Shown here: positions 32,125-43,000 of the stretch, piece after piece
Numbering within the stretch: position 1 is the first letter of the stretch
Layout: each line of letters starts with the position of its first letter
Notes under the pieces: model-generated
Databases searched by the model: none
What the model was told of the DNA's origin: nothing
What the model saw: only the letters and a program-made list of their open reading frames with translations
Assembly (NCBI GenBank): GCA_025765595.1
Contig: JAIVFH010000220.1
Location: forward strand, 1-46,976
Direction: 5' to 3'
Source of the DNA: Obelidium mucronatum
Taxonomy: Eukaryota > Chytridiomycota > Chytridiomycetes > Chytridiales > Chytriomycetaceae
Length of the DNA stretch: 46,976 bases
Translations under genes and position numbers: made by a program

Positions 32125-32675
32125 TTTTGGATGGAATTTTTTTTTTGGTGGGCAGGCAGATATTTATGGATTTTTCTGCTTTTGCCACTTGCTGACCACG
32201 TGATCTGCCCATGACCATGGAAGGCTCAAAAAAAAATTAATAAAAAGCACACAGCTCATCACCACCTTTATTGAAGTTAGCTGGCCCTTATTTTTTTTCT
32301 GTTTTTAGCTGCTGACGTCACGGTATGGAAGCGACTCATTATGATTTGGTTTTTTTTTTTTTTGCTTTGAGATTCTTGGGTGGCGCGCGGAACTTGAAAA
32401 AAAAATTGTGGGGCTTGGACTATTTTGGGAGATGTTGGCACACTTCTGATCTATAATGAGTCTTGTTTTTTTTGTTACTTTCATGTCCACAGACACTTGC
32501 ATATTGACTCTCTCTCTCTCTCTCTGTCACTGTCACTGTCACTGTTCAAACTTCACAAGTCTTTTTATTCACAATCCCATAGAGAAGCTATCACTCCTTA
32601 CCCAACAAGAAAAAACAAAAGGTTGGAACAAAATAAAACATGTTCGGGGCAGGGGGGCCGGGGAGATGAAATATC
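32125..32675. promoter_or_regulatory. Upstream region of the multicopper oxidase: E-box, CRE-like site and microsatellite
   Basis: ACCACGTGATC carries a CACGTG E-box at 32197-32202, about 75 bp from the oxidase start, and a full TGACGTCA (CREB/ATF-type) site lies at 32313-32320. Further out is a (CT)n tract at 32508-32525 followed by GTCACT repeated three times to 32543. No gene is visible between the oxidase and the carboxypeptidase stop. Confidence 0.45.
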
Positions 32676-34413
32676 TCAACATGTTCCATGTGCACCCCAA
32701 GTAAGTGCAGATCCCGTCCAGTAAGCGCACTGGTATTGCACCTTTGCAACACACTGGTACGCGCCGAAAGACGTGCAAGGGGTTCCAGCAATAGAACCGC
32801 TGGCTGTAGTAGTGGTAGCGGCTTTGGTTGTTGTGGTTGTGGTGGTTGTGGTTTTGGTTGTGACTGCAGTGGAAGTCTTGACGGCTGCTGTTGTAGTAGT
32901 TGATGTCTTTGGTGGGGCGGTGGTAGTTGCCGCTTTGGTAGTAGTTGTAGTTGTAGTTGTAGTCTTTTTGGTGGTTGGGATTTGGGGTGGGATGTTTGGG
33001 TTCTTGATCAAAAAGTCAATGTAGAATTGCATTCCTGCCCAGATTTCCTGTAGTTATTTGTAAGTATCTAACTTTTCGAAAAAAAGAAAGAAAGAATTTA
33101 GTCTATCATGTAATACCTCTCCAACAGGGACAATCTGAGATGGCGGCAATTGGAATCCGTACGTTCCCTTGTCTCTGAGTTCGATAGTGAACCCAGCCAT
33201 TCCAAGCTTGTTTGACATGTAGTCATCCGTGCATCCAGAAGCTGGGTACAACTGAGCCGCCTTCTCACTAGAATAGAGCTCTTGGTGTACTCCATAGATT
33301 GCATTCACGATTCCATCGCCCAACTTTTTCAACACCACTTCGTTAGGACTATCCGCCATAGTCCATCCCCAGGATCGCATCACAATCTCACTGTAGGAGT
33401 GGAAATCGATACCCGAATACAGGTTCGGGAAGCCCGCAATAAACCTCGCATGTTCCCGAAGATTCAGGTTCAGAAAAGGGGGAAGGCCCACAATACGTCT
33501 CCTGACGAATATTCGTTACTTGTTCCATAAATACCCCAATGTCCATCATCCCAGTTTCTATTCAAATCAACACCGAAACTAGCGGCATCCGATGCACCAT
33601 TGTTGCGCATGTTTTTGCGCCAGAGTCTGTTTGTGGTGAATGTGTATTCGTAGCCGTCCGGGTTGTTCATTGGTGTGACAACGAATTGGAATTGCTTTAA
33701 CCAGGAAGCGATGGTTGGGTCGGTTTTCTGGGTGAGGATTTGGTTGGTGATCCACATGACGGTTGCAGAGGAGATCCATTCGCGTGCGTGTTGGCCGCCG
33801 TTCCACCAGATGGTCTTTTTGTTGGCTGCGGGGACGCTGCTGTCGGTAATGACGATAGCCTAATAGGTGATTTGAACTGTGAGTTTATCTAAATTTGGGT
33901 CAAGACCACTTCAAACATACCTGGAACATTACGGCCCTGGTGCGTCACAGCAATCGATGGCGTATAAGTCACAATATCAGAGTGTGTCTGACTCCAAGAA
34001 ACCAGCTTGGCAATAATGGCACTGTAGCGCTGGTACGCTGTAAAGTAAGGATCCACTGCCAACGCGGCAACTCGGCTGCTTGAAGTCGCATTCGACTCTG
34101 GTGGGTTGAAGTTGAGGACATCGTCAATCTTGAGCACGCATGGCAAGCAGATTCAAAAGAGTGCGTGCCTCAGAGACGGAACGGGTGTGGACATCGACCT
34201 GGACCGCCTGGGCCCCAACGGTGATCAAAGACCTGCTTTGTGTGGTTATAGATCGCCTCCAACTTGATGGAACAATATCCTTATTACATCGTACTGGTGC
34301 AGCTTGTCTGACTGGTCCTGGGTGTTGATTTGGCAGCGGTACAGCGACTGCTTCTCGGCAGCGGGTGCGGCGCTTGCAAGCAGCGCCAAGGCGGAGACCA
34401 GAAGCAGCTTCAT
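32676..34413 (-). CDS. Secreted M14 zinc metallocarboxypeptidase with Thr-rich linker and Cys module (frame breaks)
   Basis: The ATG at 34411-34413 opens a signal peptide (MKLLLVSALALLASAAPAA) and a pro-region. The catalytic domain has QHAREW (33776-33793, zinc His and Glu), NPDGYEYTF and RKNMRNNG, the third zinc ligand in GIDFHSY near 33400, and the general base in IELRDKGTYG near 33175, so all M14A catalytic residues are present. After the peptidase domain comes a Thr/Lys linker and the same 4-Cys module as in the oxidase (GTPCTSFGAYQC, then YQCAYWTGS and HGTC). The frame is interrupted by what look like extra bases near 33455-33457 and 33501-33502, the latter breaking the conserved TYCGPSPFSEPES stretch, and again near 34141. 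Either the gene is inactive or these are assembly errors. It would remove C-terminal residues from extracellular peptides. Confidence 0.8.
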
Positions 34414-34931
34414 CTTTTGCTTTTTTTTGTTTTCAGAGGCTTGGATGCATGGTCGAAGAAATTTTCTTTTATTGCTCCGGGTGGCACTTAGACACCAACG
34501 TGACAGCCACGTGACGGCCGGCCCACTGGTTTCTCGGACGCCACTTGCTTTGTGCTTTTGCTGGTGTCTTCTTTTGGTGCATTGCAGCGTCATTTAGAAG
34601 GGGGATAAGGCATGGACTATTGGATGGAACTGAAGACGTTTAGAGGATGAACAAGGAATCAAAAGGATGAACAAGGAATCAAAGCGGGCACCGGCACAAT
34701 TAAAAGAACGATTCTCTTCTCAAAAAATATTCCACTAGAGTGGGATATTTTTGGCGCGAGGTGGAAAACAAAACACAAAAATAGTCGCCGGAGCTTCACT
34801 CGCCCAAATGCATCACATTCCTTTTTCTGTCCCAATTTTCTGCCCCAATAAAGCAGTCAGCGTCATATAATCGAATTCAGAAAGTTATGAATACTGTGTT
34901 TAGAATGTGAGTGTTTTTATTGGATGTTTCA
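34414..34931. promoter_or_regulatory. Upstream region of carboxypeptidase 1 with E-box
   Basis: GCCACGTGACG holds a CACGTG at 34508-34513, 95 bp from the start codon. A 20-bp unit (AGGATGAACAAGGAATCAAA) is repeated twice at 34645-34684, and a near-palindrome ATATTCCACTAGAGTGGGAT lies at about 34728-34747. The far end is the 3' flank of the second carboxypeptidase. Confidence 0.45.
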
Positions 34932-36839
34932 TTAGATATTCCCCAATTCAATAGACGAAGATGATGGCGAAGATGTTGACCGTTTCAATCCTCTTGGGCC
35001 AGTTGAATCCGACCGGTCATTTGTCAAAACAGAATACTTTAACCCGTCAACGGCCCGGCGTTTGAAAAAGAAAACCCCCAGAATAACAGCCAGGGCAATG
35101 CCGAGAATGATGGATAAAACAGCGAGAGTGGAGATACCATTGTCTGGTGTCAATGTTTTGGAAGCCCCCGATAAAGCGGGTGCTGACTTGCCGTCATTTA
35201 TAATCGGAAAGAGAGCTGGTAAAACAGGTAGAACGGCGCTCGGTACTTGATGCGGGATGCTTGGATGTTCAAGAAGAAAGTTCAAGAAGAATCTCATTCC
35301 AGCCCAGATTTCCTTTTTTTAGTAAAATTAGCCCATGGAAAGTGTGAGGAAACGTTCCAAAAAAAAGTGTACCTTGCCCGTAATTGGAATCTGTCCAACT
35401 GGCAATTCGAAACTATAGTGTATTCCGCAACTCGATCGTGAATCCAACCATTCCCATCTCTGTACTCATCCAATCATCCTGTACACCCACTTGCAGGATA
35501 CAATCCAGCCCCCTTCTCAGCTTGTATAAACTTCCTGGTACACATCGAAAATCGCATCCCGGATCCCATCTCCAAGAGTCTTGAGCACCACTTCATTCGG
35601 CGAATCAGTGCTCGTGTATCCCCAGTTCCTGAGAACCAGTTCTCCGTATGAATGGAAATCGATTCCTGCGTATCGGTTCGGGAAACATTTGAATGAATTG
35701 GGCTGTTCCGTTTGTTTCTGGTTCGGAGAAGGCGGATGGGCCTTGGTAGGTTTCTGAGAAGATGTTTTTGTTTGCTCCATAGACTCCCCATTTATCGTCC
35801 CAGTTCCTTTTTTTTTGCAACGAGAGTTTTTAAGTTTGGAACTTAATTTAAGCTATTGAATGCACAGACGCGTGCACACAAACCTGTTCAAATCAACACC
35901 AAAACTAGTTGGATCCAAATCCCCATTATTTCTTCGATTCTTTCGCCAATACCGATCATCCGTAAATGTATACTCATACCCATCAGGGTTATTCACAGGC
36001 GTCACGACAAATTGAAATTTCTTGAGATACTCTTGCACCTTCTTGACATCCGCTTCAGTTGCTGTCGAGTCTACACCTTTTCCTCCGCTGCCGAGACTCA
36101 AGAGCTGATGGCAGAGATACATGACTGTGGATCCACTGATCCATTCCCGCGCATGTTGAAGCCCATTCCACCAAATCATTTTCTTTTCTGTATCTGGAAC
36201 GGATTTATCTGTGATGATGATCGCCTTCATTCAAATAGGGGAGAGAAACCAGTTGTAGGTGAGATCTAGTTGGTGTGGAAGGAAAAGAACAAGGGGGAGC
36301 TTTAAAAAAAAAAAACTCACTGGCACATTCCGTCCTTCGTGAGTGGATACGATCGATGGAATATAAGTAACCAACTCCGGAAAGAGCTTCTGCCATGATT
36401 CGAGCTTCTCAATAAATGCATCATATCGTTGGAATTTGTGGAAGAAGGGATCCAGCCCATCTCTCTTTCGTATCGCCTCATGGTCTTCATCTGCAGCGAA
36501 TATTAATGGATCATGAAGGGGTTCAGTGCGCGGCTACGCAGGAGGGAACGAGACTGAGAAGGGAGGTCGTTTGTTCAGCTGTTCGAGGCCACACAGACAC
36601 TGAGGCGCCAACTCCCCAGCGATGATTAAAGACCTGTTTGCGGTTATTGCACAGGTTTTTTCTTTAGCAAAAAGCGAAGGAGCCGACAAGGGTTTGAAGG
36701 GTGTTTTTACGTCAAAGTTGTGCAAAGCTGCTTCCTGGGTTTGAGTTTCAACTTGACAGGTGTATACGATCTGCAATACGTTTGATGCTGATGCTGGAAA
36801 GAGACCACTTAGGCAAAGGATCGTGGTTCTGAAAAGCAT
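34932..36839 (-). CDS. Membrane-anchored M14 zinc metallocarboxypeptidase (several frame breaks)
   Basis: A signal peptide (MLFRTTILCLSGLFPASAS) and propeptide lead into an M14 domain with the zinc motif in LQHAREWISG (36135-36165), NPDGYEYTF, RKNRRNNG, GVDLNR, the third ligand in GIDFHSYGE (about 35660) and a GFTIELR segment with the general base (about 35430-35455). After the peptidase the protein ends with a hydrophobic helix (LAVLSIILGIALAVILGVFF) followed by KRR and a Ser-rich tail, so it is a type I membrane protein rather than secreted like its neighbour. Four single-base frame changes are visible at about 35418, 35478, 35519 and 35680, each explained by one extra base. It is a diverged tandem copy of the gene at 32676-34413. 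Confidence 0.75.
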
Positions 36840-36957
36840 TTCTATCTTTCTTTATTTTGATTTAGAGTTAGACACAAGTTGACTTCAACTCATTTTATTG
36901 TAGTTCATTCATTCACGCGTGATGAGGCATTATGGAATTATACATTACAATCATATG

Positions 36958-38090
36958 TTAATTCTTATTACAGCCCAGTGATAACCAAGCTGACTCGCCC
37001 TTCGGTTTTTCTCTGTCTCTTTCATTTGCCTCCTCTTTCTCTTTCAAAGCAGCAGCAGCAGCCTTGACAGCATCCACCCTCAAATTCCACAACAGATTGA
37101 CGAAATGCGAAACCACACATCCACTCAACAACAACAACGCCCACCCAGTAACCATCTGATCCGCCAAAACCCCTACCGGTGGAGCAGCCGGCATTGCATT
37201 CCTCACCACTGGAATCGCAAACAAGAGACTGATTGTGACAATCAGATATGGTAACTCAAGCTTCCGATCTACTTTCACGGTCCAAGTGGAATACGCGAGA
37301 GCAGTTGCAACGAGAGTGAGAATCCATATCATTGCCATAATCAACACTGCAAATGTAACAATGGGGGCAGTTCTGTGCGCGGTGATTGTGAGGGATACAG
37401 CTGTATTATTCGGGTTGGTTATAGTTGAGAAGGTAGGTGAGAAGCCTTGCGGGGCGCCGAATGCGATTACAGCGATAGGGGAGGGGTCTGTTTGTTGGGC
37501 CAGAGAATCCGCGAATGTTGAAGACGCTCGTGTACGTGTCGAGGGGGTAGCTTGTGGCGTCTCCGTCTGTGAATACAGTTGTCAGGGCTGTCGGTGAGGA
37601 CTTGGCCTTTGGCGTATGTTGATTTCGTGGATGCGATTTGCAAGGAGATGTTTGTGGATAGGAAGGCGTCGAGTTCGTCAAAAGAACCAACAAAAGAACC
37701 TGGAAAATAACAAATAAACAATCTTTAAGCATCTTTAGTAAGGAACTGGTTGAGGCTAAGTGGAATCACTTACCACATGGTGCAAAGCTGGTGGCAAGTT
37801 TCATTTGACTGTTGGCAAAGTCCACATGGTATACTTCAATCGCCACCAGAACCAAGCTGAATGGGAATGCCTTCACAATATGTAGGTTGAGGACCGTTAA
37901 ATGGCTGAAGCGATTGTGTATTATCTCCAATAGAAAGAGTGAATCTGTTCTTGCGTTTGGCGGTTTTTTGATCATTTCCGAGCTTTAATCCGATTAGCCC
38001 TCCGACAATCAAGAGAAAGAAAACGGATATGACTATGGTATGTTTGGAAAGTCTGCTGAATCGTTTTCGATGGGAAGAAGCCGTTGTCAT
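36958..38090 (-). CDS. DUF4436-like membrane protein (frame breaks)
   Basis: The ATG at 38088-38090 gives a short basic N terminus and a transmembrane helix (TIVISVFFLLIVGGLIGLKL). A lumenal segment contains DATSYPLDTYTSVF, resembling the YPFDxY motif of fungal DUF4436 proteins, and is followed by APIVTFAVLIMAMIWILTLV and two to three further membrane helices ending in a Lys/Glu-rich tail. One intron lies at about 37701-37774. The frame changes near 37863-37865 (GGG), 37580 and 37516 are each explained by one extra base. The function of the family is unknown. Family assignment rests on topology and the one motif. Confidence 0.5.
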
Positions 38091-38630
38091 TTGACAAGTG
38101 AAACTGAAATCTGGAATGAAAAGTAATGAAAGGGAGAAATTAATTTATAGTAACCCCCCACCAGCCCTTAATTTTAACTATGCGTTTTCCTCGAGCCCCT
38201 TGCAAAGCTCAAAATATTCCGCTTCAATAATCGAAGAAATGTATATTTGATATAAAACAAATGACTGCCTAGCAATAGTCTCGCGTTGAGATTGAGAATG
38301 GTACATGCATTGGCTCTTCACCAACACTTTCTAGTCATGAACTATGAAGCTTTAAAAGATATGTTGCGAACCAACTGGCGAAAGAATGCACGTGAAGGTA
38401 TCACGTGACAAACTCGGTCCGTTTCCCATTACAGTCAATATGATTTGATACGAATTCAAAGAAAGAACCAAGCAAGAACTCATTATTATAACGTTAATCC
38501 GAGAGCCCTGAAACTTGACTTGAAACAAATCAATAATTTTCCAACGCAATTTTTTCGTTGAGGAGCATCTCCATCCCAGCAGTAAGCGGTACTCTCTTGA
38601 TCCCCAGTCCCCACTCACCCTCCGTGCAGA
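38091..38630. promoter_or_regulatory. Divergent promoter region with two E-boxes
   Basis: This is the shared upstream region of the DUF4436-like gene (minus) and the GT8 gene (plus). CACGTG occurs at 38389-38394 and 38402-38407, spaced 13 bp and therefore close to one helical turn apart, both followed by A (CACGTGA). No gene is seen in this stretch. Confidence 0.45.
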
Positions 38631-39845
38631 ATGACCTCCCCCGACCTGCCCCTTGCGTATCCAAGCAAAGCATCGCTAGGCAGCCGCAGCTTTGCGCAGA
38701 AAGCCTCAAGCGTTGCTGGCGGCTTCGCAAAGCGGCTGCGGCGGCTTCTTCCGGCGCTTGCGCTGCTTCTTTTTTCGGCGCAATTCGTTCTGTTTGTGTG
38801 GAATTTGAACCGCGGCGGCGCCAGGCGGGACGACGAACTCGCTGCGGTTGTGGCGCCAGTCAGGCCTTCGATCGCCCAAACAGCGCTTGCCATCGCAGTC
38901 CCCAGCAGCACGGCAGCGGCTTCATCCCACTCCCACTCTACTTCCACTTCACTTCGGTCGAAGACGTCAACTCGCCCCACTACAGATTCTCGACGGGAAC
39001 GACAAAGAACGCTTACGCCTTCTTCGGCACTGACAACGGATACACGTGCTCAATGCTGGTTGCCATCGCGAAACTGCTAGGAAACAAACCCGGATCCGGC
39101 AATCGATATCGTGTTTCTGTACACGGGATCCGTCGTTCCCGAAATGTTGGACGCCTTCAACGCCTTGGGGTCCAAGTACAAGAACAAATTCTTGACAGTC
39201 CAAGTCCAATTCGACAAAGCGCTGCTCCACGATCAGGACTACTACAAATATTGCGGCGTAAAGCTCTACGTCTACAGTCTTTACCAATACGATCGTGTCA
39301 TCTTGATGGACAGCGATGGTTTTCCGTTACACAACCTGGATCACCTCTTTTCTCTTCCAAGCACACCTATTGCTGCTGGTCGCGACTACTGGGATCATAC
39401 CCAAGGGAAATTGAGTGCAGCATTCATTGTTGTGGAACCCAGTGAACTCAACTTCAACACTGTCATCGCCTACATGCTCAAAACCAAAACGTATGAAATG
39501 GATGTATTGCAAGATGCGTTCCCTGAACGTCCGGTTCTCCTCCCGCCTGAATACGTTTGCTTGAACACCCATTGGGAATCTTTCAACCTGTTTCCGTTTC
39601 CCGAAAAGACATTGGAGGATCTGTACAACAAGCGATGCATGTATTTGCATTTCAGTGCCGTCTATAATTTGAAGCCACACAATAAGAGACCAGAGGAGAT
39701 CTTAAAGTACTCTCCTGGAACACCCTTTTTATTGATGCAGCAGTACGTTGCTTGGTGGGCCGTGGCTGACAAGGTTTGTCCACCTCTATTTCACAAGGAA
39801 CAGCAGGAGAAATGGGCTCAAGAAGTTGCTGAACGAGAGGCCTAG
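38631..39845 (+). CDS. GT8-family glycosyltransferase, type II membrane protein (frame changes near the N terminus)
   Basis: The ATG at 38631 gives a basic tail and a signal anchor (LLPALALLLFSAQFVLFVWN), as in Golgi type II enzymes. The catalytic domain contains NAYAFFGTDNGYTCSMLVAI, IDIVFLYTGSVVPEM, the metal-binding DxD as LMDSDGFPLHNLDHLF, then AAGRDYW and CLNTHWESFNLFPF and HFSAVY, the order expected for GT8. It would use a nucleotide sugar and a divalent metal. Two frame changes are visible: one between about 38900 and 38950 (one base missing or two extra) and one at the CCC at 39089-39091 (one extra). From 39092 to the TAG at 39843 the frame is clean. The acceptor is unknown. Confidence 0.75.
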
Positions 39846-40008
39846 GGGTTGATTTATTTTGATTTTGTTTACGTGACTATCTATCTATGGGGCTGTACTA
39901 GTAAAGTGATAATTACAGCTCATTTTTAGTTTTAAAAGTCCTTGATTGTTGTCAAGTTTAATCATTTATCCTCCTTTCTTTTTTCTTTTTTTCCTGAACA
40001 ATAAAAAA

Positions 40009-43000
40009 ATGGCCACTGGCGGAACAACGAATCGCCAAGTAACTGGCGTCTCCTTCTCCTTTTATTCGCCCGAAGAGATCAGGAAACTTTCTGTGAAGCA
40101 AATCACGAATCCAGTGCTGCTCGATGCCCACAATCACCCCACAAAGGGAGGTCTCTACGACTCAGCCCTGGGTCCCTTTGCCTTCCAGGACAGGTGAGAA
40201 AGCTATCGATCTTCAAATCAGTCTTGATCTGAACCAATTTTTTTTTTTTGCTTCGCGGTCGTCCCAGTTGTTCAACCTGTCATCAATCACACTCAGCCTG
40301 TCCAGGTCACTTTGGACACATTGAACTCTTGACTCCTTGCTACAACCCAGTCACCTTCAACTTACTCTACAAATTGATGCAAAGTCTGTGTTATTACTGT
40401 CATCGCCTGCGAATGACTCGACTTCAGGTTTCTCATTTTCACGCAAAGTTTTTGTTGTTGAGAGCTGGATTGCTTGCTGATGCCGTTGGCCTGGATGAAT
40501 GGATCGCCAACAAAGTTCCTGCAAAGATTAATGGTGCGGTGATGTTTGGGGATTGTGCAACGAAACGCGGTCATTGACTTCCCTTTTTTTTATGTCCTTC
40601 TCTTTGAATAGCAGCTGGAGGCGTTGGTCCCAAAAAGACAAACATTGTCGACGATGAAGCAGCTGAAGACAATGCCGAAGAAAGCGAGGAGGAACCAGAC
40701 GACCAAGACGAAACCGGCGGCGTTGATAAAATGGACGATTCCACAAACGATAACATCATCAACGAATTCCTGAGCGCAAAGCCACGGACTCAAGAAGCCA
40801 TGATTGCTGAAATTGAATCCTATGTTGCCGAGAAGCTGGCGGACGCGGGTATGACAGTTGCGCAGGCTGAAAAGAGCTCGGAATCAAAGGGGACATTGGC
40901 GACGGACATGTTGAGGAAACTTGAGCGTCAGTTTTTGGCTAGTATCCCGCCTGCTAGTTGTGGAAATTGTCGTGGAATCAGTCCCAAGTTTAGAAAGGAA
41001 GGAATGCATAAAGTGTTTGAGAAGGAATTGCCAGAAAAGTCAAAGACTTCAATGAGAGCCAAGAATATGAAGTTTGAAGCACTGTTTGGATCTGGAGGTC
41101 GTACTCTCGCCTCTTCCTCGTCTGAAGGCGATATTGGGGATGATGGGGATTTGAACAAGGCCCTTCGAGGCACAGATCTCGGGCAAGCACTTGAATCCTC
41201 GAAAGCAGTTGAATCCGACTCTGACCAAGAAGAAAAGGATGCGATTGAAGCAGGATTGTTGAAAAAGAAAAACTCTGACAAGGCTCGATACCTCAGTTCC
41301 AGTGAAGTCCGCGCCCATATTCAACTTCTTTTCCAACGCGACCCCAAAATCCTGAATATGGTGTTTGGAAACAGCACCGAGTTAAAGCGTGCAGGTGTTG
41401 GTGCTAGAGCCTCAACGGGCCTCCGCACAACATCGCCACATATTTTCTTCCTGGAAGTCGTCGCTGTACCTCCTTCCCGTTTTCGACCTGCTTCAAAAAT
41501 GGGAGACATGGTCTTTGAAGACGCTCAAAACTTGCACTTGACGGAGATCCTCAAAGCCAATGCATATATTCGACAACAGCGGCTCGAATGGAAAGCCGAA
41601 TCCGAACGAATCCACAGCGCTGCTGGAAAGCAAGGAAAAATCAGCGCCGAAGACTCTGCACTCCTCTCGCAATACTTGGTCCGAATCGGAAATGGATGCA
41701 TCAAGCTACAAGAAGAAGTCAATTACTTGATTGACAGCGCCCGCGCGCCCGCCAAGATGGGAGCGATTCCACCACCTGGTGTCCGTCAGCTTTTGGAAAA
41801 GAAGGAAGGTCTTTTCCGAAAGCACATGATGGGAAAACGTGTAAACTATGCGGCTCGTTCAGTTATTTCTCCGGACCCATATATTGAGACAAATGAAATT
41901 GGTATCCCGCCCGTATTTGCGAGTAAATTGACGTACCCAGAAGCCGTGACTCATCACAACTTTCAAAACCTGCGAGAGGCCGTTATTAATGGTGCAAAAT
42001 GGCCTGGTGCTACGTTTGTCCAAAACGAAGACGGGCGATTGATTAATTTGGAACAGTTTGATGAGAGTGGAAGAACTGCGATTGCGAATCAATTGTTGAC
42101 GCCTTCGACTTCAGAAGGATCTGATGGTGTGTGTATTCACTAACCAGCCGTTTTTATTTAAATGCTTTTTTTTTACGCCATATGCAGTTACACACCAAAA
42201 CAAAAAAGTATACCGTCACTTGCGTAACGGTGACTTTTTGATTCTCAACCGTCAACCAACCCTGCACAAACCCTCCATGATGGCCCACACTGCCAGAATT
42301 TTACCTGGAGAAAAAACCATTCGAATGCACTACGCCAATTGTAACACATATAATGGTAACATTGTCAACTGTTTTGCTGTATTGTACCAACCAATTCTCT
42401 TTTTTCTTGCCAGCCGATTTCGATGGAGACGAAATGAACATCCACTTCCCTCAAAACGATCTCGCCCGTGCCGAAGCCATGTTAATTGCGCGTACCGACC
42501 AACAATACTTGGTCCCAACAGACGGTGGTGTGCTCCGTGGATTGATTCAGGACCACGTTGATGCCGGTGTAGACATGACTTGTCGGGATACCTTCTTTTC
42601 CAAGGAAATGTACATGCAGCTTGTTTACAATGGATTGAAGCCAGAACCTGCTTTCAAAGGTGGCGGTATTGGAAATGGAAATATCGAGAGTGAAGTGGAA
42701 ATTGGGTGGAGAGGTAGAGTTATGACTGTGGAGCCGGCTGTTCAGAAGCCGAGAAAGCTTTGGACGGGGAAGCAAGTGGTATTGTATTTTTCTTTCTTGT
42801 TTCATTTTTTTATTTATTTGATTTTTGTTTTGGGTTGGTAACCTGGTCCTTGTACTTTGTTTTAGATCACAACCATCCTTCTCAACTTGACTTACGAAAA
42901 AGTGCCATTGAACTTGATTTCAAAATCAAAAATCCCTGCCAAAGCGTGGGACGGCGCTGCACCAGAAGAGAACCAGGTTCTCGTCATGAGCGGGAACCTC

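Noticed and set aside
34727..34752. Near-palindrome ATATTCCACTAGAGTGGGAT as a transposon end
   Set aside because: No partner repeat and no duplication flank it. It may be a regulatory dyad, but there is not enough to call it.
36534..36650. Alternative propeptide exon structures for carboxypeptidase 2
   Set aside because: Several GT-AG choices exist but none restores phase without also assuming an indel, so no exon boundaries are claimed.
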